NCBI GenBank assembly: GCA_903915655.1
Contig: CAIWTU010000009.1
Span: forward strand, 1 to 53,167
Length of the DNA stretch: 53,167 bases
Direction: 5' to 3'
Origin: an uncultured Geobacter sp.
GTDB lineage: Bacteria; Desulfobacterota; Desulfuromonadia; Geobacterales; Geobacteraceae
Shown here: in pieces, positions 9,767 to 19,409 of the stretch
Position numbering within the stretch: the stretch's first letter is position 1
Layout: every line of letters begins with the position of its first letter
Translations under genes and position numbers: made by a program
Notes under the pieces: generated by a model
The model's database searches: none
Seen by the model: only the letters and a program-made list of their open reading frames with translations
What the model was told of the DNA's origin: nothing

Positions 9767-11035
9767 ATGATAAGAAGGCACTTTATCTTTTGCTTTTTCC
9801 TTTTCCTGTCAGCTCTCCCCGGCAGTCAATCCCCGGCCGGCGACCCCTATCTTCTCAATGATTCCGCCTTGGAACTCATCCGGAGGGGTGATTACGAAAA
9901 AGCCCTCGAACAGTTGCGTAACGCATCAAGCCTCTTCCCCTATGATGAATCAATCAGGAAAAAGCTGACAGCCGCCTATGTAACCATCGGCAAACGGCAG
10001 CTGGAACAGAAACAGTTCGATGAGGCAGCGGTTAATTTCGATAACGCACGCAAACTTGCCCCCGATAATCAGGATTACGGAATCCTGCGAGGGATTGCCC
10101 TCTACTCGGGAAAGCACTATGACGAGGCGATAATAGAGCTGGATCAGGCCCGGCAGAATGGAGAAGACAACGTTGCGCTCCTTTTTTACCTTGGTCGGGC
10201 GTACTATGATTCCGGTATTCTTGCAAAAGCCCTTGAGGCATGGGAGAAAGCGCTTCTCCTGGAGCCGGGAAGAAAGTCCATCAGCGAGATGACAGCAAAG
10301 GTCCGGAGGGAAATGGCCGTTGAATCCCGTATGAATAAGGGCTACCGCTCGATGTTCGTGATTTCGTATGATGAGGGGACGCGGTCGGATCTTGCCGATG
10401 CGGTGCTGGAGGCCCTGGAGGACGCTTACAACCGGGTTGGTTCGGATCTGTCGTACTATTCTGCGACCCATGTACCGGTGATTCTTTATACCAGAAAGGA
10501 TTACCGGAGTGTGACCGCCGGGCCGGAGTGGTCGGGTGGTCTGTATGACGGAAAAGTGCGACTGCCGATCGGTGGTACGAAAGAAATTACCCCGATTCTT
10601 CGCGGAGTATTGTTCCATGAGTATACCCATCTGGTCGTTGGCGAACTGACCAAAGGGAACTGCCCGGTCTGGCTCAACGAAGGATTGGCCGAGGTCGAGG
10701 GTCGAAAGGAATACAACCCTCCCACTCCCGAACTGGAAAAGGGTGCAAAAACCGGAGGTTTACTCCCCTTTTCCACCCTGGAGAAATCGATGTTGTCAAT
10801 GGCTGCAAAGGACGCCGCACTTGCCTATCAGCAGAGTTATTCCATGGTCAGATTCATGATTTCAGCCTATGGCCTCCATAAGGTCAGAGAGATACTTGTA
10901 AACCTCGGCAGCGGTATGCGGATCGAGACCGCCATCGCAAAGGCTTTTGCGGATTACGGCCTGAACTATGAGGGGTTGGTGCATGAGTGGCAGGAGAGTA
11001 TACAGAAAGAGTATGGGGTAAAATTAAATCAGTAA
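9767..11035 (+). CDS. TPR protein with C-terminal MA-type metallopeptidase-like domain
   Basis: The 422-residue protein starts with a signal peptide (FIFCFFLFLSALPGSQS). TPR-like repeats span about 30-180 (for example AVNFDNARKLAPDNQDY). A zinc-peptidase-like domain has HEYTH at residues 284-288 and a downstream NEGLAEVEG that could give the third ligand, as in gluzincins of the MA clan. It is therefore probably an exported or periplasmic protein; the substrate is unknown. ATG 9767 has GAAGGGG upstream. Its TAA overlaps the ATG of mfd (TAATG), so the two are translationally coupled. Confidence 0.82.
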   Translation: MIRRHFIFCFFLFLSALPGSQSPAGDPYLLNDSALELIRRGDYEKALEQLRNASSLFPYDESIRKKLTAAYVTIGKRQLEQKQFDEAAVNFDNARKLAPDNQDYGILRGIALYSGKHYDEAIIELDQARQNGEDNVALLFYLGRAYYDSGILAKALEAWEKALLLEPGRKSISEMTAKVRREMAVESRMNKGYRSMFVISYDEGTRSDLADAVLEALEDAYNRVGSDLSYYSATHVPVILYTRKDYRSVTAGPEWSGGLYDGKVRLPIGGTKEITPILRGVLFHEYTHLVVGELTKGNCPVWLNEGLAEVEGRKEYNPPTPELEKGAKTGGLLPFSTLEKSMLSMAAKDAALAYQQSYSMVRFMISAYGLHKVREILVNLGSGMRIETAIAKAFADYGLNYEGLVHEWQESIQKEYGVKLNQ

Positions 11036-14000
11036 TGCTCCGAGACCTGAACGATAATATACAAAAGATAACAGCCGCGCTTGCCCCGAAGGAAGCCCTG
11101 ATCCGCCTAGCCGGGCTCAAAGGTTCTGCTCCAGCCTATATTATCAGCCGGCTTCTGCGACAGCAGAAAAAGCCTTTCCTGATTGTCCTCCCTGATACGG
11201 AAACGGCCGAGGAGTGGAGCCGTGAACTCCGCTTTTACTCAGAGAGGGAAGATACCATCCTCTACTTCCCCCCGTGGGAAGCCGCGCCACTCGACCCGGC
11301 GTCACCCCATCCGAATATTACCGGAGAGCGTTTACACACCCTTTTCAAGCTTATGGACGGCTCCGGTCCCCTGGTTGTGACAACGACTTTCGCGGCCGTC
11401 TGTCAGAAGTTGCTGCCGAAGCGGACCCTTGGAGAGGTCTCCCAATACATCGTGGCAGGTGAAGAGATCGAAAGGGAGGCTCTGCTCAGGAAGTTGCTCG
11501 ATCTCGGCTATTCCAATGTTCCGCTGGTAGAGGACAGGGGGACTTTTTCGGTGCGTGGCGGAATTCTAGATATCTTTCCCCCCGATCAGCGGGCGCCGGT
11601 CAGGATAGAATTTATTGGCGATTTTGTCGAGACAATCCGCGAGTTTGACCCGGTAACCCAGCGTTCACTCCATACCATGCCGGAGTTGATACTCCTTCCT
11701 TCCCGGGAGATTGTCCTGACCGAGGAGGTCGTCAAAGAATTTGCCGTTCGTCTGAAAAAACGGTGCGACGCCCTGGAGATACCGGCAACCCGGCGCAGAG
11801 AGCTGCTGGAACAGCTGCAGAACTCCACCTACCCGCAGGGTGTAGAATATCTTCAACCCCTCTTTCACCCCGGTCTGGAAACCCTTTTTGATTACATGCC
11901 AACCGACACCGTAACGGTTCAGGTTGATCCGGAAGCGATTGCTGACCAGGCGGACTGTTTTGCCGAAGAGCTTTGCCAGGGGAAAAAACGTGCGCTGGAG
12001 CGAGATGCAATTACCTGTGACACGGAGGAGTTATTCCTTTCCCCTGAGGAGGTGGACCGCTTTCTGACCCGTGGGAGAAGACTCTTCTTTCCCTATCTGG
12101 AACTAGTCGGTACGGGGGATGAAAAAGTGACGGTTTGCTTCGCCGCTGAGGATAACGGTGAACTCCGCCTCGATGCCTCATCCGACAGCGAGGGGATGCT
12201 GAAGCCCCTTGTTGACCGGCTTGCTCTCTGGCTTGCCGAAAAAAAAAGGGTCGTCATTGCCTGTCATCAGCCGGGGCAGGCGCACCGGATGCATGAGCTC
12301 CTTCTCACCTATCACCTCCCTTTGTACCTCTCTGAGGGGAGATTCCCGTCTGAGAGGCGCGATACGGTTGGCAGGGTGGAAATCGTGGTGGGAGAAATCT
12401 CCCGCGGCTTCCGTCTTTCTGAAGGGGCTCTGGTGGTTATTGCCGAGGAGGAGATTTTTGGCAAGCGGATTAAGCGGCGAGGTATTTCCGAGGCGAGGAA
12501 AAAACAGCTCCTGACTTCTCTTGCGGAATTGAAGCCGGGGGACTATATGGTCCATATCGATTTCGGCGTCGGTCGGTACAAGGGGTTGCAGCACCTGACA
12601 TTTGACGCCCAGGAAGGGGATTTTCTCCTCCTGGAATATGCGGGAAATGACAAGCTGTATCTGCCGGTTGACCGGATTAACCTGGTGCAGCGTTACGTTG
12701 GCGCCGAGGGGATGGATCCGGTTCTGGACAGACTTGGCGGAACAGGATGGGAAAAGAAAAAGGGAAAGGTCCTCGAATCGATCCGGGAGATGGCGGAGGA
12801 ACTGCTTAAGATCTATGCTGCCCGATTGGTTCATGAAGGACATCGATTCTCCCGTCCTGACGACCTTTACCGGGAATTCGAGGCCTCTTTTGCCTTTGAG
12901 GAGACCCCTGATCAGCTGTCGGCTATCGAAGATGTGCTGCAGGACATGGAAAGCGACAGGCCGATGGACCGTCTCATCTGCGGTGACGTGGGGTACGGGA
13001 AGACGGAAGTAGCAATGCGGGGCGCCTTCAGGGCGGCAATGGACGGCAAGCAGGTGGCCGTTCTGGTGCCGACAACCGTGCTGGCCCAGCAGCATCTTGA
13101 AAGCTTTCGGAACCGTTTCAATGCTTATCCGGTAAAGGTGGAGATGCTCTCCCGTTTCCGCTCTCCCAAGGAACAGAAGGCTATTCTCGAAGAGGTGGGA
13201 AAGGGGGATGTCGACATTATTATCGGCACCCATCGTCTCCTCCAGAAAGATATCGCGTTCAAAGATCTCGGCCTGGTAATCATTGACGAAGAGCATCGCT
13301 TCGGGGTTGCCCACAAGGAAAAAATGAAACAGTACAGGTCCGTGGTGGACGTGATGACCCTTACTGCGACTCCTATCCCGAGAACCCTCCATATGTCTTT
13401 GACCGGAATCAGGGAGCTCTCTATAATCGACACTCCACCGGTCGATCGTCTTGCCATAAAAACTTTTGTGGCCCGCTTTTCCGATGAACTGATCCGGGAA
13501 GCGATATTGCGCGAGTTGCGGCGGGGGGGGCAGGTCTTCTTTGTTCACAATCGGGTCCAGTCGATTGATGCAATGGCAAAATACCTGAAAGAGCTGGTTC
13601 CCGAGGCGAAGCTGACGGTAGGTCATGGGCAGATGAAGGAAAAGGAGCTGGAGCAGTCTATGCTTGCCTTCATGCATGGAGAGTGCAACCTCTTCCTCTG
13701 CACCACCATTATCGAATCGGGTCTGGATATCCCCAACGCCAATACCATGATCGTGAATCGGGCCGATACCTTCGGCCTGGCCCAGCTTTATCAGCTTCGT
13801 GGTCGTGTAGGTCGCTCCAGGCAGAGGGCCTTCGCCTATTTTCTTATCCCTGGGGAGGGCGCCATATCAGGTGAGGCACGGGAAAGGCTCAAGATCATTC
13901 AGGAGCTTACCGAACTCGGCGCAGGTTTCCGCATTGCCACCCATGACCTGGAAATACGCGGCGCGGGAGATCTGCTCGGGGCAAAACAGTCGGGGAATAT

Positions 14001-14517
14001 TGCCGCTGTCGGTTTTGAACTTTACACCGAACTGCTGGAAGAGGCGGTAAGCAGGCTGAAAGGAGAGGTCTTTGTCGAGCGGGTTGAACCGGAGATCAAC
14101 CTCAGGATTCCGGCTTTCATTCCTGAAGATTATCTCCAGAATCCGAACCAACGTCTGGTTATCTACAAAAAACTGGCCCAGTCTGCTACAGAGGACGATA
14201 TTCTCGCCATTCATGAAGAGCTGATCGACCGGTTCGGCAAATTCCCCCTTGCTGTATCCTATCTTCTCGATGTTATGAAGCTGCGGATTCACCTGAAGGC
14301 GCTTCTGATCAAAAAGTTCGAGTTTGACGGCAAAAGGCTGATATGCGCCTTCCATGAGAAAACCCCGGTATCGCCCGACAGTATAATAGCTCTGGTCCGC
14401 CACTCTGCCAAAAAATACCGCTTTGATCCAGATTTCCGTCTTTATGCCGAATTGACCGACAGGTCATTTGAAGGGATTATTACAGAATCCAGAAATCTCT
14501 TGAAAAGGCTTTCCTGA
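11035..14517 (+). CDS. mfd: transcription-repair coupling factor
   Basis: Mfd removes stalled RNA polymerase from DNA lesions and recruits UvrA. The 1160-residue length fits the family. The N-terminal UvrB-like part is followed by the CarD-like RNA-polymerase-interaction domain (about 497-565, starting LKPGDYMVHIDFGVGRYKG). The RecG-like translocase motor has Walker A GDVGYGKT at 650-657 and the DEEH box at 751-754. Helicase motif VI (QLRGRVGRSRQRAFAYF) and the C-terminal TRCF domain (RIPAFIPEDYLQNPNQRL) are present. I start at ATG 11035, which overlaps the upstream stop; an in-frame start at 10987 would lie inside the previous gene. Confidence 0.97.
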   Translation: MLRDLNDNIQKITAALAPKEALIRLAGLKGSAPAYIISRLLRQQKKPFLIVLPDTETAEEWSRELRFYSEREDTILYFPPWEAAPLDPASPHPNITGERLHTLFKLMDGSGPLVVTTTFAAVCQKLLPKRTLGEVSQYIVAGEEIEREALLRKLLDLGYSNVPLVEDRGTFSVRGGILDIFPPDQRAPVRIEFIGDFVETIREFDPVTQRSLHTMPELILLPSREIVLTEEVVKEFAVRLKKRCDALEIPATRRRELLEQLQNSTYPQGVEYLQPLFHPGLETLFDYMPTDTVTVQVDPEAIADQADCFAEELCQGKKRALERDAITCDTEELFLSPEEVDRFLTRGRRLFFPYLELVGTGDEKVTVCFAAEDNGELRLDASSDSEGMLKPLVDRLALWLAEKKRVVIACHQPGQAHRMHELLLTYHLPLYLSEGRFPSERRDTVGRVEIVVGEISRGFRLSEGALVVIAEEEIFGKRIKRRGISEARKKQLLTSLAELKPGDYMVHIDFGVGRYKGLQHLTFDAQEGDFLLLEYAGNDKLYLPVDRINLVQRYVGAEGMDPVLDRLGGTGWEKKKGKVLESIREMAEELLKIYAARLVHEGHRFSRPDDLYREFEASFAFEETPDQLSAIEDVLQDMESDRPMDRLICGDVGYGKTEVAMRGAFRAAMDGKQVAVLVPTTVLAQQHLESFRNRFNAYPVKVEMLSRFRSPKEQKAILEEVGKGDVDIIIGTHRLLQKDIAFKDLGLVIIDEEHRFGVAHKEKMKQYRSVVDVMTLTATPIPRTLHMSLTGIRELSIIDTPPVDRLAIKTFVARFSDELIREAILRELRRGGQVFFVHNRVQSIDAMAKYLKELVPEAKLTVGHGQMKEKELEQSMLAFMHGECNLFLCTTIIESGLDIPNANTMIVNRADTFGLAQLYQLRGRVGRSRQRAFAYFLIPGEGAISGEARERLKIIQELTELGAGFRIATHDLEIRGAGDLLGAKQSGNIAAVGFELYTELLEEAVSRLKGEVFVERVEPEINLRIPAFIPEDYLQNPNQRLVIYKKLAQSATEDDILAIHEELIDRFGKFPLAVSYLLDVMKLRIHLKALLIKKFEFDGKRLICAFHEKTPVSPDSIIALVRHSAKKYRFDPDFRLYAELTDRSFEGIITESRNLLKRLS

Positions 14518-14532
14518 TATGGTAATTCTACA

Positions 14533-14551
14533 AGTTAATGATTTATTAACT
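14533..14551. repeat. short perfect inverted repeat before the lipoprotein isomerase
   Basis: AGTTAAT and ATTAACT flank a 5-base spacer in the 57-bp gap between mfd and the next gene, just ahead of the AAAGGAG ribosome site. It could be a small operator or an RNA hairpin; nothing else supports a function. Confidence 0.4.
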
Positions 14552-14574
14552 GCCTAAAATAAAGGAGATATCCT

Positions 14575-15477
14575 GTGTATTACTCAAAACGTATCAAATG
14601 TCTGGCCCTTCTACTTTGCGCATTCGCACTTGTTGCCTGTAAGCCGGGCGGAAGTGGCCAGGCGAAAAAGGAGGGCAAAGCGCTGGCGGAAGTAAACGGA
14701 ACCGTGATTACCGTAGAAGATTTCAAATCCGAAGTGGGCAACCTTCCTCCCTACCTGAAGCCGATGGCCCAGACTCCCGATGGCAAAAAGGAGCTTCTGG
14801 ACAGTATGATCGTTCGCGAGCTTGTTCTGGAACAGGCCAGAAAAGATGGCGTTGACAAGAGCAAAGAGGTTGTCAACAAGCTGGAAGATCTGAAAAAAAG
14901 GGTCATTGTTGAAGCGTATCTCAAGAAAAAAATTGAACAGGATATAAAAATTACCGATGCGGACATGAAGGCATTTTATGACAAGAATATCGAAAAATTC
15001 AAGACTCCTGATCAGGTAAAGGCCAGTCATATTCTGGTTAAATCGGAAAAAGAAGCCCAAGATATACTTGCCCAATTGAAGAAGGGTGGGAATTTCGAGG
15101 AGCTGGCCAAAAAGAATTCTACCGATGCTACGGCTGCAAAGGGTGGAGATCTCGGCTGGTTCTCCAAGGGGTCGATGGTTCCTGAATTCGAGAAGGTTGC
15201 CTTCACCCTTAAAGAAGGGCAATTGTCTGGCATTGTCAAGACTCAGTTTGGTTTTCACATAATCAAGGTGACTGGAAAACGTCCTGCAGGGGTCCGTCCT
15301 TTCGACGAGGTCAAGGAACAGATCAGAGCTGCTATTCAGCCGGCCAAGCAGCAGGAATTTTTTATGAAGATCAAGGAAGATCTGAAAAAAAGCGCAAAAA
15401 TAGAGATCAAGAAAGACGTTCTGGACGGGATTGACGGCAAACCTGCCGAGGCAGTTGTCCCCTCTCCAAAGAAATAG
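14575..15477 (+). CDS. lipoprotein peptidyl-prolyl isomerase, parvulin type (PrsA/SurA-like)
   Basis: The GTG start at 14575 has an excellent AAAGGAG upstream. The leader LALLLCAFALVAC ends in a lipobox (LVAC), so the protein is probably anchored through Cys22. A SurA-like N-terminal domain (AEVNGTVITVEDF, then PDGKKELLDSMIVRELVLEQ) comes before a parvulin domain at about 148-245: PDQVKASHILVKSEKEAQ, then GGDLGWFSKGSMVPEFEKVA and GFHIIKVTGKRP. It likely helps fold exported proteins in the cell envelope. A second parvulin gene follows after a hairpin, and the two differ mainly in the lipid anchor. Confidence 0.9.
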   Translation: MYYSKRIKCLALLLCAFALVACKPGGSGQAKKEGKALAEVNGTVITVEDFKSEVGNLPPYLKPMAQTPDGKKELLDSMIVRELVLEQARKDGVDKSKEVVNKLEDLKKRVIVEAYLKKKIEQDIKITDADMKAFYDKNIEKFKTPDQVKASHILVKSEKEAQDILAQLKKGGNFEELAKKNSTDATAAKGGDLGWFSKGSMVPEFEKVAFTLKEGQLSGIVKTQFGFHIIKVTGKRPAGVRPFDEVKEQIRAAIQPAKQQEFFMKIKEDLKKSAKIEIKKDVLDGIDGKPAEAVVPSPKK

Positions 15478-15486
15478 ACCGGAAAT

Positions 15487-15524
15487 CTGAAGAGGAGGCT
15501 GGTAGTAACCAGCCTCCTCTTCAG
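15487..15524 (+). terminator. hairpin after the lipoprotein isomerase gene
   Basis: Two perfectly complementary 17-base arms (15487-15503 and 15508-15524) surround a 4-base loop AGTA, 10 bp after the stop codon. There is no T-run directly after it, so it may be a Rho-independent-like or RNA-stabilising hairpin. The rest of the gap to 15732 holds nothing I recognise. Confidence 0.6.
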
Positions 15525-15732
15525 CATGCGACCGGTTGCCGTTCAAATGGTATCTGTCATGCCGGTGCATCCAGACAGCCGTTTCTCCGCTCCCTCCCGA
15601 TTGAACGCAGTTTTGTTTTGCAAGGATCCTGCTGCTGGTGGTATAGCCTCTTCTTTTCCCTCAATGGGAGGGTAACTCGATAAACTGACCAGACAACATT
15701 ACAACGCTCCCCTGACTAGGAAAATAAGAGAA

Positions 15733-16689
15733 ATGCTAAGAAAACTTGCTATTTTTGTCTGCTTCTGTGCCCTGTTTGTTCCGATCATCTCCTCTGCTGA
15801 AATGATAAGCGGCATTGCCGCCGTGGTAAACGACGAACCGATTACTACCTACGAAGTGGAGAAGGAACTCTCCGCCATGGAAAAAGAGGCAGGGAAAAAA
15901 GTGACTCTGGACGAAAAGGGGAAGGCGGATATGCGCGATGCCGCCTTGAATTCCATGATTAACCGGAAGCTTATTGCCCTGAAGATCAAAGAGCTCGATA
16001 TCAGGGTGACCGACGAAGAGCTGAAGCTGGCAATTGAAGATGTAAAAAAACAGAACAACATTACCCAGGATGCCCTTGTGGCTGCGTTAAACAGTCAGGG
16101 GGTAAGTTTTGAGGAGTATAAGGTTCAGTTAAGGGAACAGCTTGAAAGATTGCGGGTCGTCAGCCAGGAGGTGCGTGCCAAGATCCAGATTACGGAGAAG
16201 GAACTACAGGACTTCTACCGTGAACACCCCGAAAATTTCCAGAGTGATGAAATATTACAAGCGAGGCAGATTTTTTTCAAGATCCCTCCGGCCTCCTCCG
16301 ACGCAGAGACCAAACGTATAACTGCGAAGGCGGAATCTGTTCTTCTAGAGGCAAGGAGTGGGAAGGACTTTGCGGAGTTGGCCAGAAAATATTCCGATGA
16401 TGTATCTGCAAAAGATGGCGGAGACCTCGGCATCTTCAAACCAGGGGAGATGCTTCCCGAGTTCGAGATTGCCCTGTCAAAGCTCAAGCCGGGTGAAGTC
16501 AGCGAGCTTTTTAAGACCGCCTCCGGCCTGCATCTTGTCCGGATGGAGGGTCGCTCGCACGGCGAGCTGTTGCCTTACGAAAAGGTGAAGAGTCAATTGT
16601 CGGATCGCCTCTATAAGAAAAGATCTGAGGAGCGGTTTAACCGATGGCTCGCTGAACTGAGGACAAATTCTTCGGTGGATATCCGTTAG
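15733..16689 (+). CDS. SurA-like periplasmic peptidyl-prolyl isomerase
   Basis: The 318-residue protein has a signal peptide (LAIFVCFCALFVPIISSAE). The SurA N-terminal domain (IAAVVNDEPITTYEVEKEL) contains helices with alternating charge. A single parvulin domain spans about 168-270 (ILQARQIFFKIPPASS, then DGGDLGIFKPGEMLPEFEIA). E. coli SurA has two parvulin domains; this form has one, as is common in related bacteria. It is expected to chaperone outer-membrane proteins. The ATG follows AAAATAAGAGAA, a weak ribosome site. Confidence 0.88.
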   Translation: MLRKLAIFVCFCALFVPIISSAEMISGIAAVVNDEPITTYEVEKELSAMEKEAGKKVTLDEKGKADMRDAALNSMINRKLIALKIKELDIRVTDEELKLAIEDVKKQNNITQDALVAALNSQGVSFEEYKVQLREQLERLRVVSQEVRAKIQITEKELQDFYREHPENFQSDEILQARQIFFKIPPASSDAETKRITAKAESVLLEARSGKDFAELARKYSDDVSAKDGGDLGIFKPGEMLPEFEIALSKLKPGEVSELFKTASGLHLVRMEGRSHGELLPYEKVKSQLSDRLYKKRSEERFNRWLAELRTNSSVDIR

Positions 16690-16794
16690 TAAACTTACTT
16701 ATCCAGTTTATCGGGGTTAGAAACAGATTCGAACCTGATCACCCCTGCAGCGTTCTCATATGCATTTGAAGGGTCACCTCGACCCTGGTCTGCT

Positions 16795-17679
16795 TCACAT
16801 TCCTGTTCCCGACAGTTCCAACAGGAGCTTTTTCTGCGCATCGGTAAGCTGCTCCGGAACCTTGATCCCCACCTTTACATAAAGATCGCCCCTGGTGGCT
16901 TTTCCCATGTGGGGGAAGCCGAATCCCTTGAGCCTTATTTTCGTGCCCGATTGAATCCCGGCAGCGATCTTGATACGCTTTCCGCCCTCGAGTGTCGGCA
17001 CTTCCAGTGAAGTACCGAGCGCTGCTTCGGTGAAGCGGATATCGCAGGCCACGATGATGTTGTCATCCTCTCTGGTAAAAACAGGATCAGTTCCGGTTTT
17101 GATGATGAGATAGAGATCACCCGCCGGGCCACCTCCAGTTCCGCTCCCCCCTTTGCCGGCGATACGAAGCTTGGCTTCATTCGCTACACCGGCAGGAATC
17201 TTTACCGATAACTCTTCACGATCGTCCCCTCTCATGAACGCAACACGTTTTTCTGCACCGTGGGCAGACTCGCTGAAAGTGACCTGCAGCTCCATGGTAA
17301 AATCCTCGCCACGCTGCTTTCTGTTTCTCGTTCGGGGCCTCTGCTGCCCGCCGCCAAAAATGCGGGAAAAAATATCTTCAGTCCCGAAACCTGCATCTTT
17401 GAATAGATCACCCACATCGAAACCTTTGAAGATATCTTCCTGGGAATATCGCTGATGAAAGCCGGTAGAACCGAATTGATCGTACTGTGCTTTTTTCTGG
17501 GGGTCGGAAAGAACCGCGTACGCCTCGTTTATTTCCTTGAATTTTTCTTCGGCCTCTTTGTTCCCTTGGTTTTTGTCAGGGTGGTATTTTACGGCATGTT
17601 TTCGGTATGAGCGCTTTATTTCTTCCGGGGAGGAGCCCTTTTTAAGGCCGAGCACCTGATAATAATCTTTGTAGTCCAT
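16795..17679 (-). CDS. cbpA: DnaJ-class chaperone of the CbpA type
   Basis: The 294-residue protein starts with a J domain (MDYKDYYQVLGLKKG, with the HPD motif in KYHPDKNQ). A Gly/Phe-rich linker with FGGGQQ follows, then a DnaJ C-terminal substrate-binding domain (SVKIPAGVANEAKLRIAGKG and RGDLYVKV). There is no cysteine zinc finger, which separates it from DnaJ proper. I start at 17679 because AAAGGATG lies about 11 bases upstream and because a good minus-strand promoter sits just beyond. A longer in-frame start at 17742 would overlap that promoter. It converges with the SurA-like gene and diverges from hemG. Confidence 0.9.
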   Translation of the reverse strand: MDYKDYYQVLGLKKGSSPEEIKRSYRKHAVKYHPDKNQGNKEAEEKFKEINEAYAVLSDPQKKAQYDQFGSTGFHQRYSQEDIFKGFDVGDLFKDAGFGTEDIFSRIFGGGQQRPRTRNRKQRGEDFTMELQVTFSESAHGAEKRVAFMRGDDREELSVKIPAGVANEAKLRIAGKGGSGTGGGPAGDLYLIIKTGTDPVFTREDDNIIVACDIRFTEAALGTSLEVPTLEGGKRIKIAAGIQSGTKIRLKGFGFPHMGKATRGDLYVKVGIKVPEQLTDAQKKLLLELSGTGM

Positions 17680-17713
17680 AATTTGATGCATCCTTTCGTA
17701 TAAATCTTTCCTG

Positions 17714-17742
17714 AATGTAATCGTAGTTTGATCTTCTGTCAA
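17714..17742 (-). promoter_or_regulatory. sigma-70 promoter for the cbpA-type gene
   Basis: On the minus strand TTGACA is followed by a 17-base spacer and TACATT (4 of 6). The expected start, near 17707, leaves a leader of about 28 nt, which supports translation from ATG 17679. Confidence 0.65.
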
Positions 17743-17763
17743 CAGGATGTTGCATTAACCGTC

Positions 17764-17792
17764 TTGACACGAAGAAGAGAGTCCATTAAAAT
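17764..17792 (+). promoter_or_regulatory. sigma-70 promoter for hemG
   Basis: TTGACA (17764-17769), a 17-base spacer and TAAAAT (17787-17792, 5 of 6) sit about 25 bp before the hemG start codon. This is among the best promoters in the window. It lies back-to-back with the minus-strand promoter at 17714-17742. Confidence 0.75.
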
Positions 17793-17817
17793 TTAGATCC
17801 GATGAAGAGGAGGCTCA

Positions 17818-19227
17818 ATGAAAAAAGCGATAGTTGTCGGAGGCGGTATCTCCGGGCTGGCAAGTGCATTTCTTCTCAAGGAAAAGGCGAAAGCTGCAGG
17901 CATTGCTCTGGATGTAACCCTTCTTGAGAAGGAAAAAAGGGTTGGAGGTAAAATCTGGAGCATGAAAAATGACGGCTATCTCTGTGAATGGGGGCCTAAC
18001 GGCTTTCTGGACAGCAAGCCTCAGACCCTCGAACTGTGTGATAATCTCAAAATCAGGGGGCAGCTGCTTCGAAGCAACAGTAGCGCCCGGAAACGCTTTA
18101 TCTATGCGGATGGCCAACTCCACCGTCTCCCGGAAGACGGCTTCTCCTTCTTTAAATCGAGGATGATATCCTGGCCCGGCAAAATTCGCCTTTCCATGGA
18201 ACCTTTCATTCCTGGTCCACCAGAGGGAGTGGATGAAACAGTTGCAGCCTTCGGCCGGCGCAGGCTCGGCGCAGAGGCGCTGCAGAAGCTGATTTCGCCG
18301 ATGGTCTCGGGTATTTTTGCCGGCGACACGGAAACCATGTCACTTAAATCCTGCTTTCCGAGGATAGCTGAACTGGAAAGGGAATATGGCGGCCTGGTCA
18401 TGGCGATGGTCATGCTGGCACGAAAGAAGAGGCGTGAAAGAGCAGAGGGAAAAGTGGTATCCAGTCCCGCCGGTCCGGGCGGGGTGCTCACATCATTTCC
18501 CGATGGTATCCAGGAGCTTACCGATTTTCTGGCTGAGAGACTCGCTGATGGCACCATCGTGCAGGGTGCCGGCGCCACTAAAATAAGTGAGAGCAGGGAT
18601 CTCCCCTACCAGGTTCATACGGAAAACGGGAAGATGGATGCCGATATTCTTATTCTGGCGACCCCTTCCCATGCCTCAGCCTCCCTCCTCCTGGAACTTG
18701 ACCCCGAAATGAGCTCTGTTCTTAAAGGGATACAATATTCGTCCATGACCGTGGTCTGTCTCGGATACGAGAGGGATCGGATTGCCCATGACCTGAACGG
18801 CTTCGGCTATCTGATAGCCAAAGAGGATGGTATGAAAACCCTTGGTACGCTTTGGGATTCAAGCATCTTCGAAAACCGGGCGCCCCAGGGGAAGGTTCTG
18901 TTGCGCAGCATGCTGGGTGGAGCCTGTTTTCCGGAGTATATAAAACTTTCCGATGATGAGGTCATGCAAAGGGTCAAGGGAGATCTGAGGCATATCATGG
19001 GAATAAATGAGGAGCCGTCGTTTGTACGTATCTTCCGCCACCCCGAGGCGATTCCCCAATATACGGTCGGGCATGGCGAGCGTCTCGCTTCCCTGCAGGA
19101 AAAAGCAGAGCAACATCCAGGACTGATCCTTGCCGGTAATTCCTACAGAGGGGTCGGCATTAACGATTGTGTCGCTTCCGCTAACAACGCAGCTGAGGCC
19201 GGCATCAATCGTCTGTTAAAACGTTGA
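17818..19227 (+). CDS. hemG: protoporphyrinogen oxidase (HemY/HemG flavoprotein type)
   Basis: The enzyme oxidises protoporphyrinogen IX (or coproporphyrinogen III in coproporphyrin-pathway organisms) to the porphyrin in haem synthesis. The 469-residue protein has the FAD dinucleotide fold GGGISGLASAFLL at residues 7-19, then VTLLEKEKRVGGKIW, and the C-terminal FAD contact near NSYRGVGINDCVASANNAAE. This is the long FAD-dependent form. GAGGAGG precedes the ATG. It has its own promoter and does not appear to be part of an operon. Confidence 0.93.
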   Translation: MKKAIVVGGGISGLASAFLLKEKAKAAGIALDVTLLEKEKRVGGKIWSMKNDGYLCEWGPNGFLDSKPQTLELCDNLKIRGQLLRSNSSARKRFIYADGQLHRLPEDGFSFFKSRMISWPGKIRLSMEPFIPGPPEGVDETVAAFGRRRLGAEALQKLISPMVSGIFAGDTETMSLKSCFPRIAELEREYGGLVMAMVMLARKKRRERAEGKVVSSPAGPGGVLTSFPDGIQELTDFLAERLADGTIVQGAGATKISESRDLPYQVHTENGKMDADILILATPSHASASLLLELDPEMSSVLKGIQYSSMTVVCLGYERDRIAHDLNGFGYLIAKEDGMKTLGTLWDSSIFENRAPQGKVLLRSMLGGACFPEYIKLSDDEVMQRVKGDLRHIMGINEEPSFVRIFRHPEAIPQYTVGHGERLASLQEKAEQHPGLILAGNSYRGVGINDCVASANNAAEAGINRLLKR

Positions 19228-19365
19228 TTGATGCTTTTTCAGGGTTAGTGAAGTGATGATTTTGCATCCCTGAAGGGATCATTGCAGTTTATTCGGAGCT
19301 GATGCCCCTCCTGCAGCCCCTCCCCATCCCCTTTCCTTCTTCAGGAAAACGCCGGTTTTCCCTGG

Positions 19366-19394
19366 TTGACATGAATTTTTCCACGGCTTGAAAT
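19366..19394 (+). promoter_or_regulatory. candidate sigma-70 promoter at the left edge of the molybdenum island
   Basis: TTGACA (19366-19371), a 17-base spacer and TGAAAT (19389-19394, 4 of 6). The predicted start (about 19401) lies just before a ModE-box-like palindrome at 19410-19433. The gap 19228-19571 contains this promoter and operator and no gene that I can see. Confidence 0.55.
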
Positions 19395-19409
19395 TATTTT
19401 CTTGCGTTA

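Noticed and set aside
12178-13677. Long open frame of 499 codons antisense to mfd
   Set aside because: It lies wholly inside the conserved helicase part of mfd, has no motifs or ribosome site and is explained by codon use of the sense gene.
16713-16745. Hairpin GGGGT/ACCCC between convergent surA-like and cbpA genes
   Set aside because: The stem is short, the loop is long and no T-run follows on either strand.
17680-17742. Longer N-terminus for the CbpA-type protein
   Set aside because: It would start inside the -35 box of its own promoter and place 21 residues before the J domain with no ribosome site.
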